The translations under genes were made by a program, and so were the position numbers. Positions 25,459 through 33,935 of a DNA stretch of 64,000 nucleotides are shown piece by piece. Below the pieces are notes generated by a model. It did no database searches. It was given only the letters and a program-made list of their open reading frames with translations, and had not been told where the DNA came from. Source of the DNA: DATARH01 sp963712835 (lineage in GTDB: Bacteria > Pseudomonadota > Alphaproteobacteria > ATCC43930 > CGMCC-115725); assembly GCA_963712835.1 (NCBI GenBank), contig CAVQJJ010000002.1:682001-746000 (forward strand), in the 5' to 3' direction. Within the stretch, counting starts at the first letter, position 1, and each line of letters begins with the position of its first letter.

Positions 25459-25947
25459 ATGTCTGGCATAACCCCTTGCCTCTGGTTCGACGGCAATGCC
25501 GAGGAAGCGGCCAAGTTCTATGCCTCGCTATTTCCCGACAGCCATGTCGACGCCGTCCATCGCTCGCCGGGCGACTACCCATCGGGCAAGGCCGGCGACG
25601 TGCTGCTGGTCGAGTTCACGTTGATGGGCCGGCCATTCACCGGCCTCAACGGCGGGCCGCAATTCCACTTCAACGAGGCGATCTCGTTCCAGATACCGGT
25701 GGAGACTCAGGCCGAGGCCGATCGCTTCGCCGACGCGCTTTCGGCGGTGCCCGAGGCCGAGCAATGCGGCTGGGTGAAAGACCGCTTTGGCGTATCTTGG
25801 CAGATCGTTCCCCGCCAGGTCATCAGGCTGTTCGGCGACCCCGATCGCGCCCGCGCCAGGCGCGCCTTCGAGGCGCTGATGCCAATGAAGCGGATCGATA
25901 TCGCCGCGATCGAACGCGCCGCCGACGGTATCGCCGCATCCGGCTAA
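25459..25947 (+). CDS. VOC family protein, PhnB / 3-demethylubiquinone methyltransferase-like
   Basis: The 162-residue protein begins ITPCLWFDGNAEEAAKFYAS, the PhnB-like 3-dmu-9_3-mt domain. It goes on with LMGRPFTGLNGGPQFHFNEA and the CGWVKDRFGVSWQIVPRQVI stretch, both diagnostic. Despite the historical name it is a VOC-fold protein without methyltransferase evidence. An AGGAGGA site at 25445-25451 precedes the ATG. Confidence 0.88.
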   Translation: MSGITPCLWFDGNAEEAAKFYASLFPDSHVDAVHRSPGDYPSGKAGDVLLVEFTLMGRPFTGLNGGPQFHFNEAISFQIPVETQAEADRFADALSAVPEAEQCGWVKDRFGVSWQIVPRQVIRLFGDPDRARARRAFEALMPMKRIDIAAIERAADGIAASG

Positions 25948-26081
25948 ATCGAGCGGGGCAGCGCGTCGCGGTCGCCGGGCAGCGTCCGCGCCGGCATCGA
26001 GCGTCATTGCCACGCAACACGGCTCTATGATTGTGCCAAAATAGGTTCGCAGTCGGGCTGCCTGCGACCGCGGAGGGAACC

Positions 26082-26945
26082 ATGCCGATCAAGACCATTC
26101 TCGTCGCCGCCAGCGGCGGCTCGGCCACCGCAGGCGCCTTCGAACTGGCCTGCGGCCTCGCCTCCCGGCTGAAGGCCCATGTCGAGGGTTATCATGTGCT
26201 GCTCGACCCGCTTGCGGCATTCGCGGCGTTCGGCGCCGATGACGGGGTCGCCGTGTCCGGTACCTTTATCGACGAACTGGTTGCCAGGGCGGAGGCCGCC
26301 GCCGCCGAGACGAAAGCCGCGTTCGAGGCGGCCGCACAGCGGCACGGCCTGTCGCCGGCGGGCGAGCCCGGCGGCGACAAATCGTCGAGTTCCTGGCGGC
26401 AGGAAGACGGCCATGCCCCGAGCCTCGTCGCGCGCCGCGCGCGGTTTTTCGACCTCATCGTGCTCGGCCGTTCCGAGCGCGCCGTCCGCGGCCCGTCCAG
26501 CGACACGATCGAGGAGACCTTGCGGGAATCCGGCCGGCCCGTCTTGCTCGCGCCGAGCAGCGCGCGGTCTGATATAGGCCGATCGATCGCGCTGGCGTGG
26601 AACGGCTCGCCGGAGGCGGTGCGGGCGCTGGCGGTCGCCTTGCCGATGCTGGCCGCCGCCGAGACCGTGCAAATCATCACCGCCGGCGACGCCGCCGACA
26701 GCGACGTGGCCGAGGTGATCACGCATCTCGCTTGGCACGGCGTCGCGGCGTCGCGCCGCAACGTGCCGTTCCACTTTGGCGACGGCATCGGGACGGCGCT
26801 GCTCGACGCCGCGAAGAGCGCCGGCGCCGACCTTTTGGTGATGGGCGGCTACGGCCATGGCCCGCTGCGCGAAGCGCTGTTCGGCGGCGCCACGCGCGAA
26901 GTGATCGGCACCGACGTGCCGCTGCCATTACTGCTTGTGCATTAG
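26082..26945 (+). CDS. universal stress protein, two tandem Usp domains
   Basis: The 287-residue protein contains two Usp domains. The first opens MPIKTILVAASGGSATAGAF and ends with the PVLLAPSS strand. The second starts SIALAWNGSPEAVRALAVAL and ends with LLVMGGYGHGPLREALFGGA, the G-2x-G-9x-G-type nucleotide loop, followed by the G-A-T-R-E helix. It is the last host gene before the prophage. The start follows a GGAGGG site. Confidence 0.9.
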   Translation: MPIKTILVAASGGSATAGAFELACGLASRLKAHVEGYHVLLDPLAAFAAFGADDGVAVSGTFIDELVARAEAAAAETKAAFEAAAQRHGLSPAGEPGGDKSSSSWRQEDGHAPSLVARRARFFDLIVLGRSERAVRGPSSDTIEETLRESGRPVLLAPSSARSDIGRSIALAWNGSPEAVRALAVALPMLAAAETVQIITAGDAADSDVAEVITHLAWHGVAASRRNVPFHFGDGIGTALLDAAKSAGADLLVMGGYGHGPLREALFGGATREVIGTDVPLPLLLVH

Positions 26946-26965
26946 GCGAAAGCAGGCTTCCGGCC

Positions 26966-27625
26966 TTATGCCTCCTGATCGACGCCGACGATGAGGTGGC
27001 ATTCCGTGACCTCGCCACGCGGGATGCGCAGCGTCTCATCCGGGTTGAGCTGGCGCAGCACCAGCGTGTCGCCGCTCCAGCCGACGAACTGCTTGATCAG
27101 CACCGACTGGTCTTCTTTGTAGACGACGACGTCGCGGCCGCGGATCGGCGGCTTGAACGGGTTCACGTGCAACAGCCAACCCTGCATGTAGCGCGGCTCC
27201 ATCGAGTTGCCGACCATGTAGATCGCGTAGGCGTCGCGCACCCCCGCGAGGTTCGCCGGGCGCGCGGTATAGCCGATCGGCCCGTCCTCGAGGAACATCT
27301 GCTGGTCGTGGCCGCCGCGCCCGGCGCTCTTGATCGGCATCGTGTCGTGCCGGAGGGCGGGGCCCAGCCCCGTCGCCGCCCGCGGCGGCCGGCCGCGGCG
27401 CGCCGGCTCGGGCGGCGGCGCGTCGGTGTCGCCGGCGCGGCGCAGCACCTCCTCCTGGCTCACGCCGAGGAACTGCGCGGTCTGCACCGCCTCCAGGAGC
27501 TTCATGTTGCGCTCGCCGCGCAGCATGCGCGACACCGCCGAAGGCGGCAGCCCCAGATGGCGCGCGAGGTCGGCCTGGGTGTGAGCCGCCCGTTCGAGCG
27601 CCTGGTGAAACCAGATTGTGTCCAT
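26966..27625 (-). CDS. prophage repressor: XRE helix-turn-helix plus S24 peptidase
   Basis: The 219-residue protein has a helix-turn-helix at residues 16-40 (TQADLARHLGLPPSAVSRML) and a C-terminal S24 domain. The nucleophile S141 is in VGNSMEPRY and the general base K178 in VLIKQFVGW. A candidate Ala-Gly cleavage site (A101-G102) lies 40 residues before the serine, a spacing like that of lambda CI, so RecA-stimulated self-cleavage is plausible. It is divergent from the early genes and should control the switch at 27641-27690. Confidence 0.88.
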   Translation of the reverse strand: MDTIWFHQALERAAHTQADLARHLGLPPSAVSRMLRGERNMKLLEAVQTAQFLGVSQEEVLRRAGDTDAPPPEPARRGRPPRAATGLGPALRHDTMPIKSAGRGGHDQQMFLEDGPIGYTARPANLAGVRDAYAIYMVGNSMEPRYMQGWLLHVNPFKPPIRGRDVVVYKEDQSVLIKQFVGWSGDTLVLRQLNPDETLRIPRGEVTECHLIVGVDQEA

Positions 27626-27640
27626 CGCATTCTTGCCTTA

Positions 27641-27690
27641 TTGACAATCGTGGATCGCATGATATATCGCCATTGTGATAATGGCAATAG
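27641..27690. promoter_or_regulatory. prophage switch: divergent promoters and operators
   Basis: Rightward: TTGACA (27641-27646), a 16-bp spacer and TATATC (27663-27668). Leftward: TTGCCA, a 17-bp spacer and TATCAT on the minus strand over the same DNA. The inverted repeat GCCATT-GTGAT-AATGGC (27669-27685) lies just past the rightward -10 and in the leftward spacer. A second similar site, TTATTGACAAT, overlaps the rightward -35. This suits a two-operator repressor switch. Confidence 0.65.
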
Positions 27691-27707
27691 GGTAGGGGAG
27701 AGGGGCT

Positions 27708-28052
27708 GTGGATGGCGGCGCGGTGTTGTGGGCGGTCGGGTTCGGCAACAGGCAAAAGGAGGAAGATGAGGGGTGCGCGTATCTCGTCGACGGCGGCGGG
27801 CGCTGTGGCGCCGCGCGGCGCCCGGGTTCACCCTACTGCGCGCATCACCATGCGCTGTGTCACGTGTCGGAGGAGAGCCGGAGCGGCAAGCGCCGGCTGA
27901 AGGAGGCGGAGGCGCTGGCGAGCGCGGTCGGTGGCCGCGCCGGACGCCTGGCGCGCCTGCCGCCCGACCCGCTCCTTCGTCGTCTCGAAAACGTCGCGCG
28001 CGGTTTTGTGCGGGCAGGTCGTTCCCGTTTTGTACAGGGAGGAGAGCCATGA
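27708..28052 (+). CDS. phage early protein with GcrA-like zinc motif
   Basis: The 114-residue protein starts at GTG after a GGGGAGAGG site. Its N-terminal CAYLVDGGGRCGAARRPGSP followed by YCAHH resembles the C-terminal zinc/recognition part of GcrA, the alphaproteobacterial cell-cycle regulator that works with sigma70. The helix-turn-helix of full GcrA is missing, and the rest is a basic helical tail. It is the first gene under the rightward promoter and is coupled by ATGA to the next gene. It could redirect host transcription. Confidence 0.55.
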   Translation: MDGGAVLWAVGFGNRQKEEDEGCAYLVDGGGRCGAARRPGSPYCAHHHALCHVSEESRSGKRRLKEAEALASAVGGRAGRLARLPPDPLLRRLENVARGFVRAGRSRFVQGGEP

Positions 28053-28588
28053 ACCGCCGCAAGCAGGCGCGCGACGCCCTCGCCAAGGAGATCATCGGCC
28101 TTGAGCGCCTGCGCCACGGTCCGGTCGAGTTGGTGCCGGCGCTCATCGCCGATACCGCGGGGCGCCCGGCGCGGCCCTATCGTGCGCTCGACACGCTGAC
28201 CATGATGGAACGGCGCGGCTCGATCACCGCCGGGATGCGCGAGGCCGGCGAGAATTTCCGCCGGCGTTTCGCGGTCGCCCAGCTCGACCCGCTGCGCGCG
28301 CTCGATGTGTCGCGCCTGTCGCTCGGCGACAAGCCGGCGCGCCGCGGCGACGAGCGCGTCTTGGGGCAGCGTGCCGAGGCGGCCCGCGACGCGATCTGGC
28401 GGGCGATCCGCGCGGTCGGCGGCATCGCCTCGCCGGCCGGCTCGTGCCTGTGGCATGTCGTCGGTTGGGAACGCTCGCTGAAGGAATGGGCGCACGAGCA
28501 GGGCTGGGCCGGCCGTCGCGTGAGCCCGGAGGCGGCTTCCGGTATCCTTGTCGCCGCGCTTGGCGCGCTCGAAATCCATTTCCGTTAA
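28049..28588 (+). CDS. DUF6456-like phage protein
   Basis: The 179-residue protein has a central RGSITAGMREAGENFRRRFA segment and a C-terminal WHVVGWERSLKEWAHEQGWA segment. This looks like the DUF6456 domain found in alphaproteobacterial prophages and in some helix-turn-helix regulators. No catalytic motif is evident. It is the second early gene, coupled to the GcrA-like gene by ATGA with a GGAGGAGAG site. A regulatory role is inferred only. Confidence 0.6.
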   Translation: MNRRKQARDALAKEIIGLERLRHGPVELVPALIADTAGRPARPYRALDTLTMMERRGSITAGMREAGENFRRRFAVAQLDPLRALDVSRLSLGDKPARRGDERVLGQRAEAARDAIWRAIRAVGGIASPAGSCLWHVVGWERSLKEWAHEQGWAGRRVSPEAASGILVAALGALEIHFR

Positions 28589-28715
28589 AAAAGTTGCGAT
28601 GGTCGCATTTTCGCGCTTGACAAATCCGGATTGATCTGGTACAAAACAGGAACGATGGCGAAATTGGGTCGGGCAACGCCCGGCCCTCCCGCCAATCTCT
28701 ATCAAGGCATCGACC

Positions 28716-29186
28716 GTGAGCATCAAGTCGCTCTGGCAGGAGCAGCGGCGGCGCAAAGCCGCGCAAGCCCGGCAGAACGAGATCATCGAGCGCGCCAAGG
28801 CGCTCGGCATCACGCAAGAGAAGGTGCTGCAGGAATACGCCCGCATCGCCTTCGCCAATCTCAGCCACATCGTCCACTGGAACGATACCGGCATGAGTTT
28901 CAAGCCGGATCGCGAACTCGGCGCCGACGATGTCGCGGCGATCGCCGAAATCGTCGAGAGCGCCAAAGAGGGTAAGCCCTATCGGGTCAAGCTCTACGAC
29001 AAGAAGGCGGCGCTCGACGCGATCGCCCGCTATCTCGGCATGCTGCCGCTGGCCGCCGCGACCCCCAACGAGGACGAGCCGACGCGTGACGAGCGAGAGG
29101 ACCCGCGAGAGGTACTTATCCGCAAGCTGGATCGCCTCGCGGCCCGAATGGGCCAGGCGCAAGCTGATCCGAAGCCTGAGCCGTGA
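28716..29186 (+). CDS. terminase small subunit
   Basis: The 156-residue protein from a GTG start shows the terminase small-subunit core: ITQEKVLQEYARIAFANLSH in the middle and VKLYDKKAALDAIARYLGML near the end, a pattern shared by many proteobacterial TerS proteins. The N-terminal helix is highly basic. It overlaps the large subunit gene by about 100 bp in another frame. TerS recognises the packaging site of phage DNA. Confidence 0.85.
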   Translation: MSIKSLWQEQRRRKAAQARQNEIIERAKALGITQEKVLQEYARIAFANLSHIVHWNDTGMSFKPDRELGADDVAAIAEIVESAKEGKPYRVKLYDKKAALDAIARYLGMLPLAAATPNEDEPTRDEREDPREVLIRKLDRLAARMGQAQADPKPEP

Positions 29187-30459
29187 TGACGCTCACCAGT
29201 TTATCTACGACTGGTCGCGATGGGCGAATGACGGGCAAGAAGAGCCGCCGGGCGACTGGCGGGTTTGGCTGCTGCTCGCCGGGCGCGGTTTCGGCAAGAC
29301 CCGCACCGGCGCGGAGATGGTTCGCCTGCGGATCGGGATGCGCACCGCGCGGCATGTCGCGTTGGTCGCGCCGACCGCGGCCGACGCCCGTGACGTGATG
29401 GTCGAGGGCGAGAGCGGCCTTCTCGCCATCGCGCCGCCCTGGGACCGCCCCGAATACGAGCCGTCGAAACGGCGCCTTAGCTGGAAAAACGGCGCGATCG
29501 CCACAACCTACTCGGCCGACGAACCGGAGCGTCTGCGCGGCCCGCAGCATGATTTCGCCTGGTGCGACGAGCTGGCCGCCTGGCGCTACCCCGAGGCCTG
29601 GGACATGCTGATGTTCGGGCTCCGCCTCGGCGACGACCCGCGCGCCGTGGTCACCACCACGCCGCGGCCCACGAAGCTCATCAAGGCGCTTGTCGCCGAC
29701 CCCAAGGTGGTGGTGACGCACGGCACCACCTGGGACAACAAGGACAATCTGGCGCCCGCGTTTCTCGAGCAGATCGTGCGGCGCTACGAGGGCACGCGGC
29801 TCGGCCGCCAGGAACTCGAAGCCGAGATCCTGGAGGACGTGCCGGGCGCCTTATGGACTCACGGCCTGATCGACGCCACGCGGGTGAACACCGTACCGTC
29901 ACTGACGCGCATCGTCGTGGCGATCGATCCGGCCGTGAGCTCCGACGAGCACGCCGACGAAACCGGCATCGTCGTCGCCGGCAAGGACGCTGCGGGCCAC
30001 GGCTATGTGCTGGCCGATCTTTCCGGCCGCTACTTGCCGACCGAATGGGCCAAGGCGGCGATCGCCGCCTACCGTATGCACAACGCCGACCGCGTCGTCG
30101 CCGAGGTCAACAATGGCGGCGACATGGTCGAGGCGACCTTGCGCATGGTCGATCCCGCCGTGTCGTTCGCCGCGGTGCATGCCTCGCACGGCAAGGTCGC
30201 CCGCGCCGAGCCGGTGGCGGCCTTGTACGAGCAGGGCAGGGTGCACCACCTCGGCGCCCTGCCGCGGCTCGAAGACCAGATGTGCTGCTTCGCCCACGAT
30301 TACGACCGCGCCTCGGGCTATTCGCCCGACCGGGTCGACGCGTTGGTCTGGGCGCTCACCGAGCTGCTCGTCGAGCCGCGCGCCGGCGAAGGGATTTTCG
30401 AGGCGTACCGCCGCCTCGCCCAAAAGGAAGATGACCGACAGGAGCAACAACCGTCATGA
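29086..30459 (+). CDS. terminase large subunit (ATPase and nuclease)
   Basis: Taken from GTG 29086 the protein has 457 residues. It has Walker A LLAGRGFGKTRTG (about 63-75), Walker B HDFAWCDELAAW (about 155-166) and a motif III-like VVTTTPRPT. The C-terminal RNase H-like nuclease has acidic motifs in AIDPAVSSDEHADETGIVV and VAEVNNGGD, and a final RVDALVWALTELL. It cuts and pumps phage DNA into the prohead. The overlap with terS is long but the upstream frame has no better start. It is coupled by ATGA to the next gene. Confidence 0.93.
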   Translation: MTSERTRERYLSASWIASRPEWARRKLIRSLSRDDAHQFIYDWSRWANDGQEEPPGDWRVWLLLAGRGFGKTRTGAEMVRLRIGMRTARHVALVAPTAADARDVMVEGESGLLAIAPPWDRPEYEPSKRRLSWKNGAIATTYSADEPERLRGPQHDFAWCDELAAWRYPEAWDMLMFGLRLGDDPRAVVTTTPRPTKLIKALVADPKVVVTHGTTWDNKDNLAPAFLEQIVRRYEGTRLGRQELEAEILEDVPGALWTHGLIDATRVNTVPSLTRIVVAIDPAVSSDEHADETGIVVAGKDAAGHGYVLADLSGRYLPTEWAKAAIAAYRMHNADRVVAEVNNGGDMVEATLRMVDPAVSFAAVHASHGKVARAEPVAALYEQGRVHHLGALPRLEDQMCCFAHDYDRASGYSPDRVDALVWALTELLVEPRAGEGIFEAYRRLAQKEDDRQEQQPS

Positions 30460-30896
30460 CGCTGCTCGTCAAGGACGCGAACACCACGATCCAATCGCTG
30501 TCGACCGAACTGGACGGCAGCGGCAACCTCGTGCCGCTACATGCGCCGGCCTCGGTGAGCCAAGGCGTTGCGAGCCCGGTCGGCCCGGCCAACCCGCTGC
30601 CGGTCATCAACACCGCCGGCGCGGTCGCCACCGACGGCTCGGGCGCGGTCGCCACCGGCGGCAGCCCGCAGACCCTCTTCGGCGGCACGGTGCCGGTCAA
30701 CGGCTTCCTGGTGCAGAACAATTCCTCGGCCGCGCTGTGGGTGTGCGACACCGGCATCGCCTCGGATGGCGGCGCCAGCATCCAGCTCGCCGCCAATGGC
30801 GGCCTCTTCGCCACCCCGCCGGGCTACAAACCCGCCGGCGCCGTCAGCCTTTACGGCGCGGCGACCGGCCAAATCTTCGCCGCCCGTCGGTGGTGA
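30456..30896 (+). CDS. phage structural protein of unknown role, 146 aa
   Basis: A glycine-, alanine- and serine-rich beta-type protein: GTVPVNGFLVQNNSSAALWV and GASIQLAANGGLFATPPGYK resemble small head-fibre or receptor-binding decorations in alphaproteobacterial prophages. No signal peptide is present. It overlaps terL by ATGA, so it is made with the packaging proteins. The exact function is unknown. Confidence 0.6.
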   Translation: MTLLVKDANTTIQSLSTELDGSGNLVPLHAPASVSQGVASPVGPANPLPVINTAGAVATDGSGAVATGGSPQTLFGGTVPVNGFLVQNNSSAALWVCDTGIASDGGASIQLAANGGLFATPPGYKPAGAVSLYGAATGQIFAARRW

Positions 30897-30973
30897 TTTG
30901 ATTAATTCCCTCTCCGCCCATTGGGGGGAGAGGGAGTTGCGTTGGCGTTTCTCAAGATGAGGGCAGTTTGTCG

Positions 30974-33589
30974 ATGGCATCACCAAACCGTCCTCATCCT
31001 GCGGTGCCTCGCGCAGCGTGGCCTCGAAGGACGCATAGCCGGATATCCCTTGCGCTCGCCCTCCTTGCCTTGTGTGCCCTCATCGCCGCGCCTGCGCTCG
31101 CCCAATCGCCGGGGAATTTCTCGACCCTGTCGACCACCGGCACGGCGACGATGGGCGGCGCGGTGCTCGCCTGCTCGGGCCAGCCGTGGATCGACGTCAA
31201 GTGCAACGGCGCCACCGGCGACGACAGCCACGACGACACCGGCGCCATCCAGACCACGATCAACACCGCGATCAGCAACAACTGGCCGGTGCACATTCCG
31301 CCGGGCAGCTACAAAGTCACCAGCGGCCTCGTCATCGACTATGCCGGCCAGGCGGGGAAGGGTTTCCGCCTCATCTCCGAGGGCGCGACGATCGACGGCA
31401 CTGGGGTCGCTTCCGGCCCGGTGCTGCAGGTCGAATGCTCGGGCGGCACGCCGTCGAGCCCCGCCGGCTGCTTCTATTTCAAGGAAGAGGGCACGCTCAC
31501 CGTCACCGCCAATACGCCGGGCTATGCGGTGGTGATCGGCAAGACCGATTTTTCCGACGCGCACAATTCGCTCAAAGTCGACCACCTCGTCGTCAACAAC
31601 GCCAGCACGGCGTCCGCCGCCGGCGGCTTGCAGCTCAATTACGTGCTCGACAGCGACATCGATGCCGTCGCCGACAGCGCCGGCGGCGCCGCCGGCATCG
31701 CCCTCGAACAGACGCAATTCTCGCGGATTTCCGGCGCCGGCTCGGCCGCCGGCACGGGCGGCGCGGCGATGCTGTTGGAAAACGGCGCCAATTTCGCCAA
31801 CACGATCTTCGCCTTCGATTTCGAAGTGGCGCCGACCTGCCTTTCGATCACCGCCAACCATGACGGCCAGAACAGCTTCGTGTCGCCCTATTTCAACTGC
31901 CCGACCGCGGTCAACGCCACGGCCAGCACCCGCAACCTCTTGGTCAACCCGACCTATGCCGGGCTCGTCATCAATCGCGGCCCGCAATCGACCGGGATCG
32001 AGGTCGTCGGCACCGGCAGCTGGACGGCCTGGCAATTTCCCGGCGCCGCCAGCTACACCGCGAGCGGCATCGACGACGGCACGGTCATCTCGTCCTACAA
32101 CGCCTCCGGCGCGTCGCTGGCGGTGACCTTGCCGGCGCCCGGCACGGTAAACGCCGGCTGGCGCATGGGTTTCGCGACCGACAACGGCAAGGGCATGACC
32201 GTCACCGCGCCATCGGGCGAAATCCTTTCGGGCGGCAAGGCGCTCTCGTCGGTGACGCTCGGCCCCGGCAATTACGAGTTTCTCGAGCTGCAATCGGACG
32301 GCAGCAATTTCCGTGTCGTCGCCGGCACCCGCAACACCCTCGCCACCAACGGCCTCGAAAGCCGCGACTGGCCGAGCAACTGGCTCTACCCATCCACCTC
32401 TGGCTATGCCGCGCAACTCGGCGACAACGGCAATGTCGTGTCGAGCTACAACACTAGCGCCGGCCTCACCGTGACCCTGCCCTCGACCACGGGCCTGCCG
32501 TCCGGCTGGTCGATGGGGTTCGCCACAGACCAGGGCAAGGGCCTCAAGGTGCAGGTCAACGGCACCAGCGGCGGGCACATCCTCTACCCGCTCGCCAATG
32601 CCATGGCGCAGACTTCTCTGACCCTCGCCGGCAACCAGTACGAATACGCGACCTTGCAATATGACGGCGGCGGCAATTTCCGCGTCGAGCAGGTGACGCC
32701 GGCGACCGCCCAGCAGCTCGGCATCGCCGGCGCCGGCGGTCTGACGCGCTGGAGCTTCCCGGCGGTAAGCGCCTACGCCGCGGCCGTCGCCGACAACGGC
32801 AACGCGATCTCCGCCTTCAACAGCCCGGCCGCGTACTTGACCGTGACCTTACCGGCGGCGAGCGCGCTCAACGCCGGGTGGACGCTCGCCATCGCCAACG
32901 ACAACGGCAAGGTCGCCGCGGCGCAGACCGCCTCGGGCGACACCGCCCGCATCCTTTATCCGGGAAGCGGCGCGACCGTCACCTCGCTGCAGCTCGCCGC
33001 CGGCAATTTCGAACAGGCGGTGCTGATGTTCGACGGCTCGAACTTCCGGGTCATGCGGATGACCCCGGCGACCGCCGCCGCGCTCGGCGTGCCCGGCACA
33101 GGCTGTGTCGCCAAGTGGAACTTCCCGTCGGTCAGCGCCTACACCGCGACGCTCGCCGATTGCGGCTCGTCGATCTCGGCCTACAACTCGCCGATCGGCA
33201 GCCTCACGGTGACCCTGCCCTCGACGGCCGTGATTTCCGCCGGCTGGTCGATGGGCTTCGCGACCGATAACGGCAAGACGCTGACGGTGCAGGTCAGCGG
33301 CGCCAGCGGCGGGCAGATCCTGATGCCGGGGACGCGCGGCGCGCAATCGTCGCTGACGCTCTACGGGCAGAATTACGAGTATCTGAGGCTCGCCTTCGAC
33401 GGCTCGAACTTCCGCGTCGAGCAGCTGACCCCGGCGAGCGCCTCGGCCAACGGCATGTTCCCGGCCACCGGCACGCCCACCTCGTCGAGCGCCGCCTGCC
33501 AGACCGGCCAGCTCGAAGCCGATAGCAACTACCTCTATTTCTGCACCGCGCCTAGCAGCTGGAAGCGCACGGCCTGGAGCAGCTTCTAA
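30974..33589 (+). CDS. pectate-lyase-fold phage fibre with signal peptide and four C-terminal repeats
   Basis: About 871 residues. The N-terminus holds a Sec-type signal (ISLALALLALCALIAAPALA, then Q). Next is a right-handed beta-helix start with DVKCNGATGDDSHDDTGAIQ and INTAISNNWPVHIPPGSYKV, typical of tailspike depolymerases. The C-terminal half is four tandem repeats of about 122 residues (32.0-33.46 kb), each with SYNS/N, L-x-V-T-L-P, AGWSMGFATDNGK and DGSNFRV. A final WKRTAWSSF tail follows. Its position between terL and portal and the signal peptide are both unusual for a tail fibre. The first codons lie in repeat-like DNA. Confidence 0.75.
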   Translation: MASPNRPHPAVPRAAWPRRTHSRISLALALLALCALIAAPALAQSPGNFSTLSTTGTATMGGAVLACSGQPWIDVKCNGATGDDSHDDTGAIQTTINTAISNNWPVHIPPGSYKVTSGLVIDYAGQAGKGFRLISEGATIDGTGVASGPVLQVECSGGTPSSPAGCFYFKEEGTLTVTANTPGYAVVIGKTDFSDAHNSLKVDHLVVNNASTASAAGGLQLNYVLDSDIDAVADSAGGAAGIALEQTQFSRISGAGSAAGTGGAAMLLENGANFANTIFAFDFEVAPTCLSITANHDGQNSFVSPYFNCPTAVNATASTRNLLVNPTYAGLVINRGPQSTGIEVVGTGSWTAWQFPGAASYTASGIDDGTVISSYNASGASLAVTLPAPGTVNAGWRMGFATDNGKGMTVTAPSGEILSGGKALSSVTLGPGNYEFLELQSDGSNFRVVAGTRNTLATNGLESRDWPSNWLYPSTSGYAAQLGDNGNVVSSYNTSAGLTVTLPSTTGLPSGWSMGFATDQGKGLKVQVNGTSGGHILYPLANAMAQTSLTLAGNQYEYATLQYDGGGNFRVEQVTPATAQQLGIAGAGGLTRWSFPAVSAYAAAVADNGNAISAFNSPAAYLTVTLPAASALNAGWTLAIANDNGKVAAAQTASGDTARILYPGSGATVTSLQLAAGNFEQAVLMFDGSNFRVMRMTPATAAALGVPGTGCVAKWNFPSVSAYTATLADCGSSISAYNSPIGSLTVTLPSTAVISAGWSMGFATDNGKTLTVQVSGASGGQILMPGTRGAQSSLTLYGQNYEYLRLAFDGSNFRVEQLTPASASANGMFPATGTPTSSSAACQTGQLEADSNYLYFCTAPSSWKRTAWSSF

Positions 33590-33604
33590 CTATCTGCGAA
33601 CCCT

Positions 33605-33712
33605 GCCCCTCACCCGGCTCGCCGCGCTCGCCACCCTCTCCCCGTAACGGGGCGAGGGAAGACTGCAATCTTCCTCTCGCCGCGAGCGGGGAGAGGGCCG
33701 GGGTGAGGGGCA
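33605..33712. repeat. dispersed CCCTCTCC/GGAGAGGG-type palindrome
   Basis: The gap between the fibre and portal genes holds CCCCTCACCCGGCTCGCCGC with internal CCTCTCCCCGTAACGGGGCG, then an inverted copy ending GGAGAGGGCCGGGGTGAGGG. Related elements occur at about 6760, 30905 and 52388. No promoter or gene is evident in the rest of the gap. Confidence 0.7.
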
Positions 33713-33935
33713 GCCGTTGTGACCAATTTGAAAATGGGTCCAAAATGCCCGATGTCGACAGGCGCCTCGGCGGCGCCAAGACCAGCCTTACCGCCTCATA
33801 CACCTGGGGCTCCCCCGGCGCGGCGCTGGTCAGCCAGCAGGGGCTCGAGACCCGGTTCGCGACGTTTACCAGCCCGGCCAGGGCATCTTCTCGCCGGGCT
33901 ACCCGCTGGCCCCGCTCGACCCCGAGCGGCTGCGG

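Noticed and set aside
30980..32659. 559-codon minus-strand open frame opposite the fibre gene
   Set aside because: Composition and phase are those of an antisense shadow in high-GC DNA. The plus frame has a signal peptide, fold motifs and repeats.
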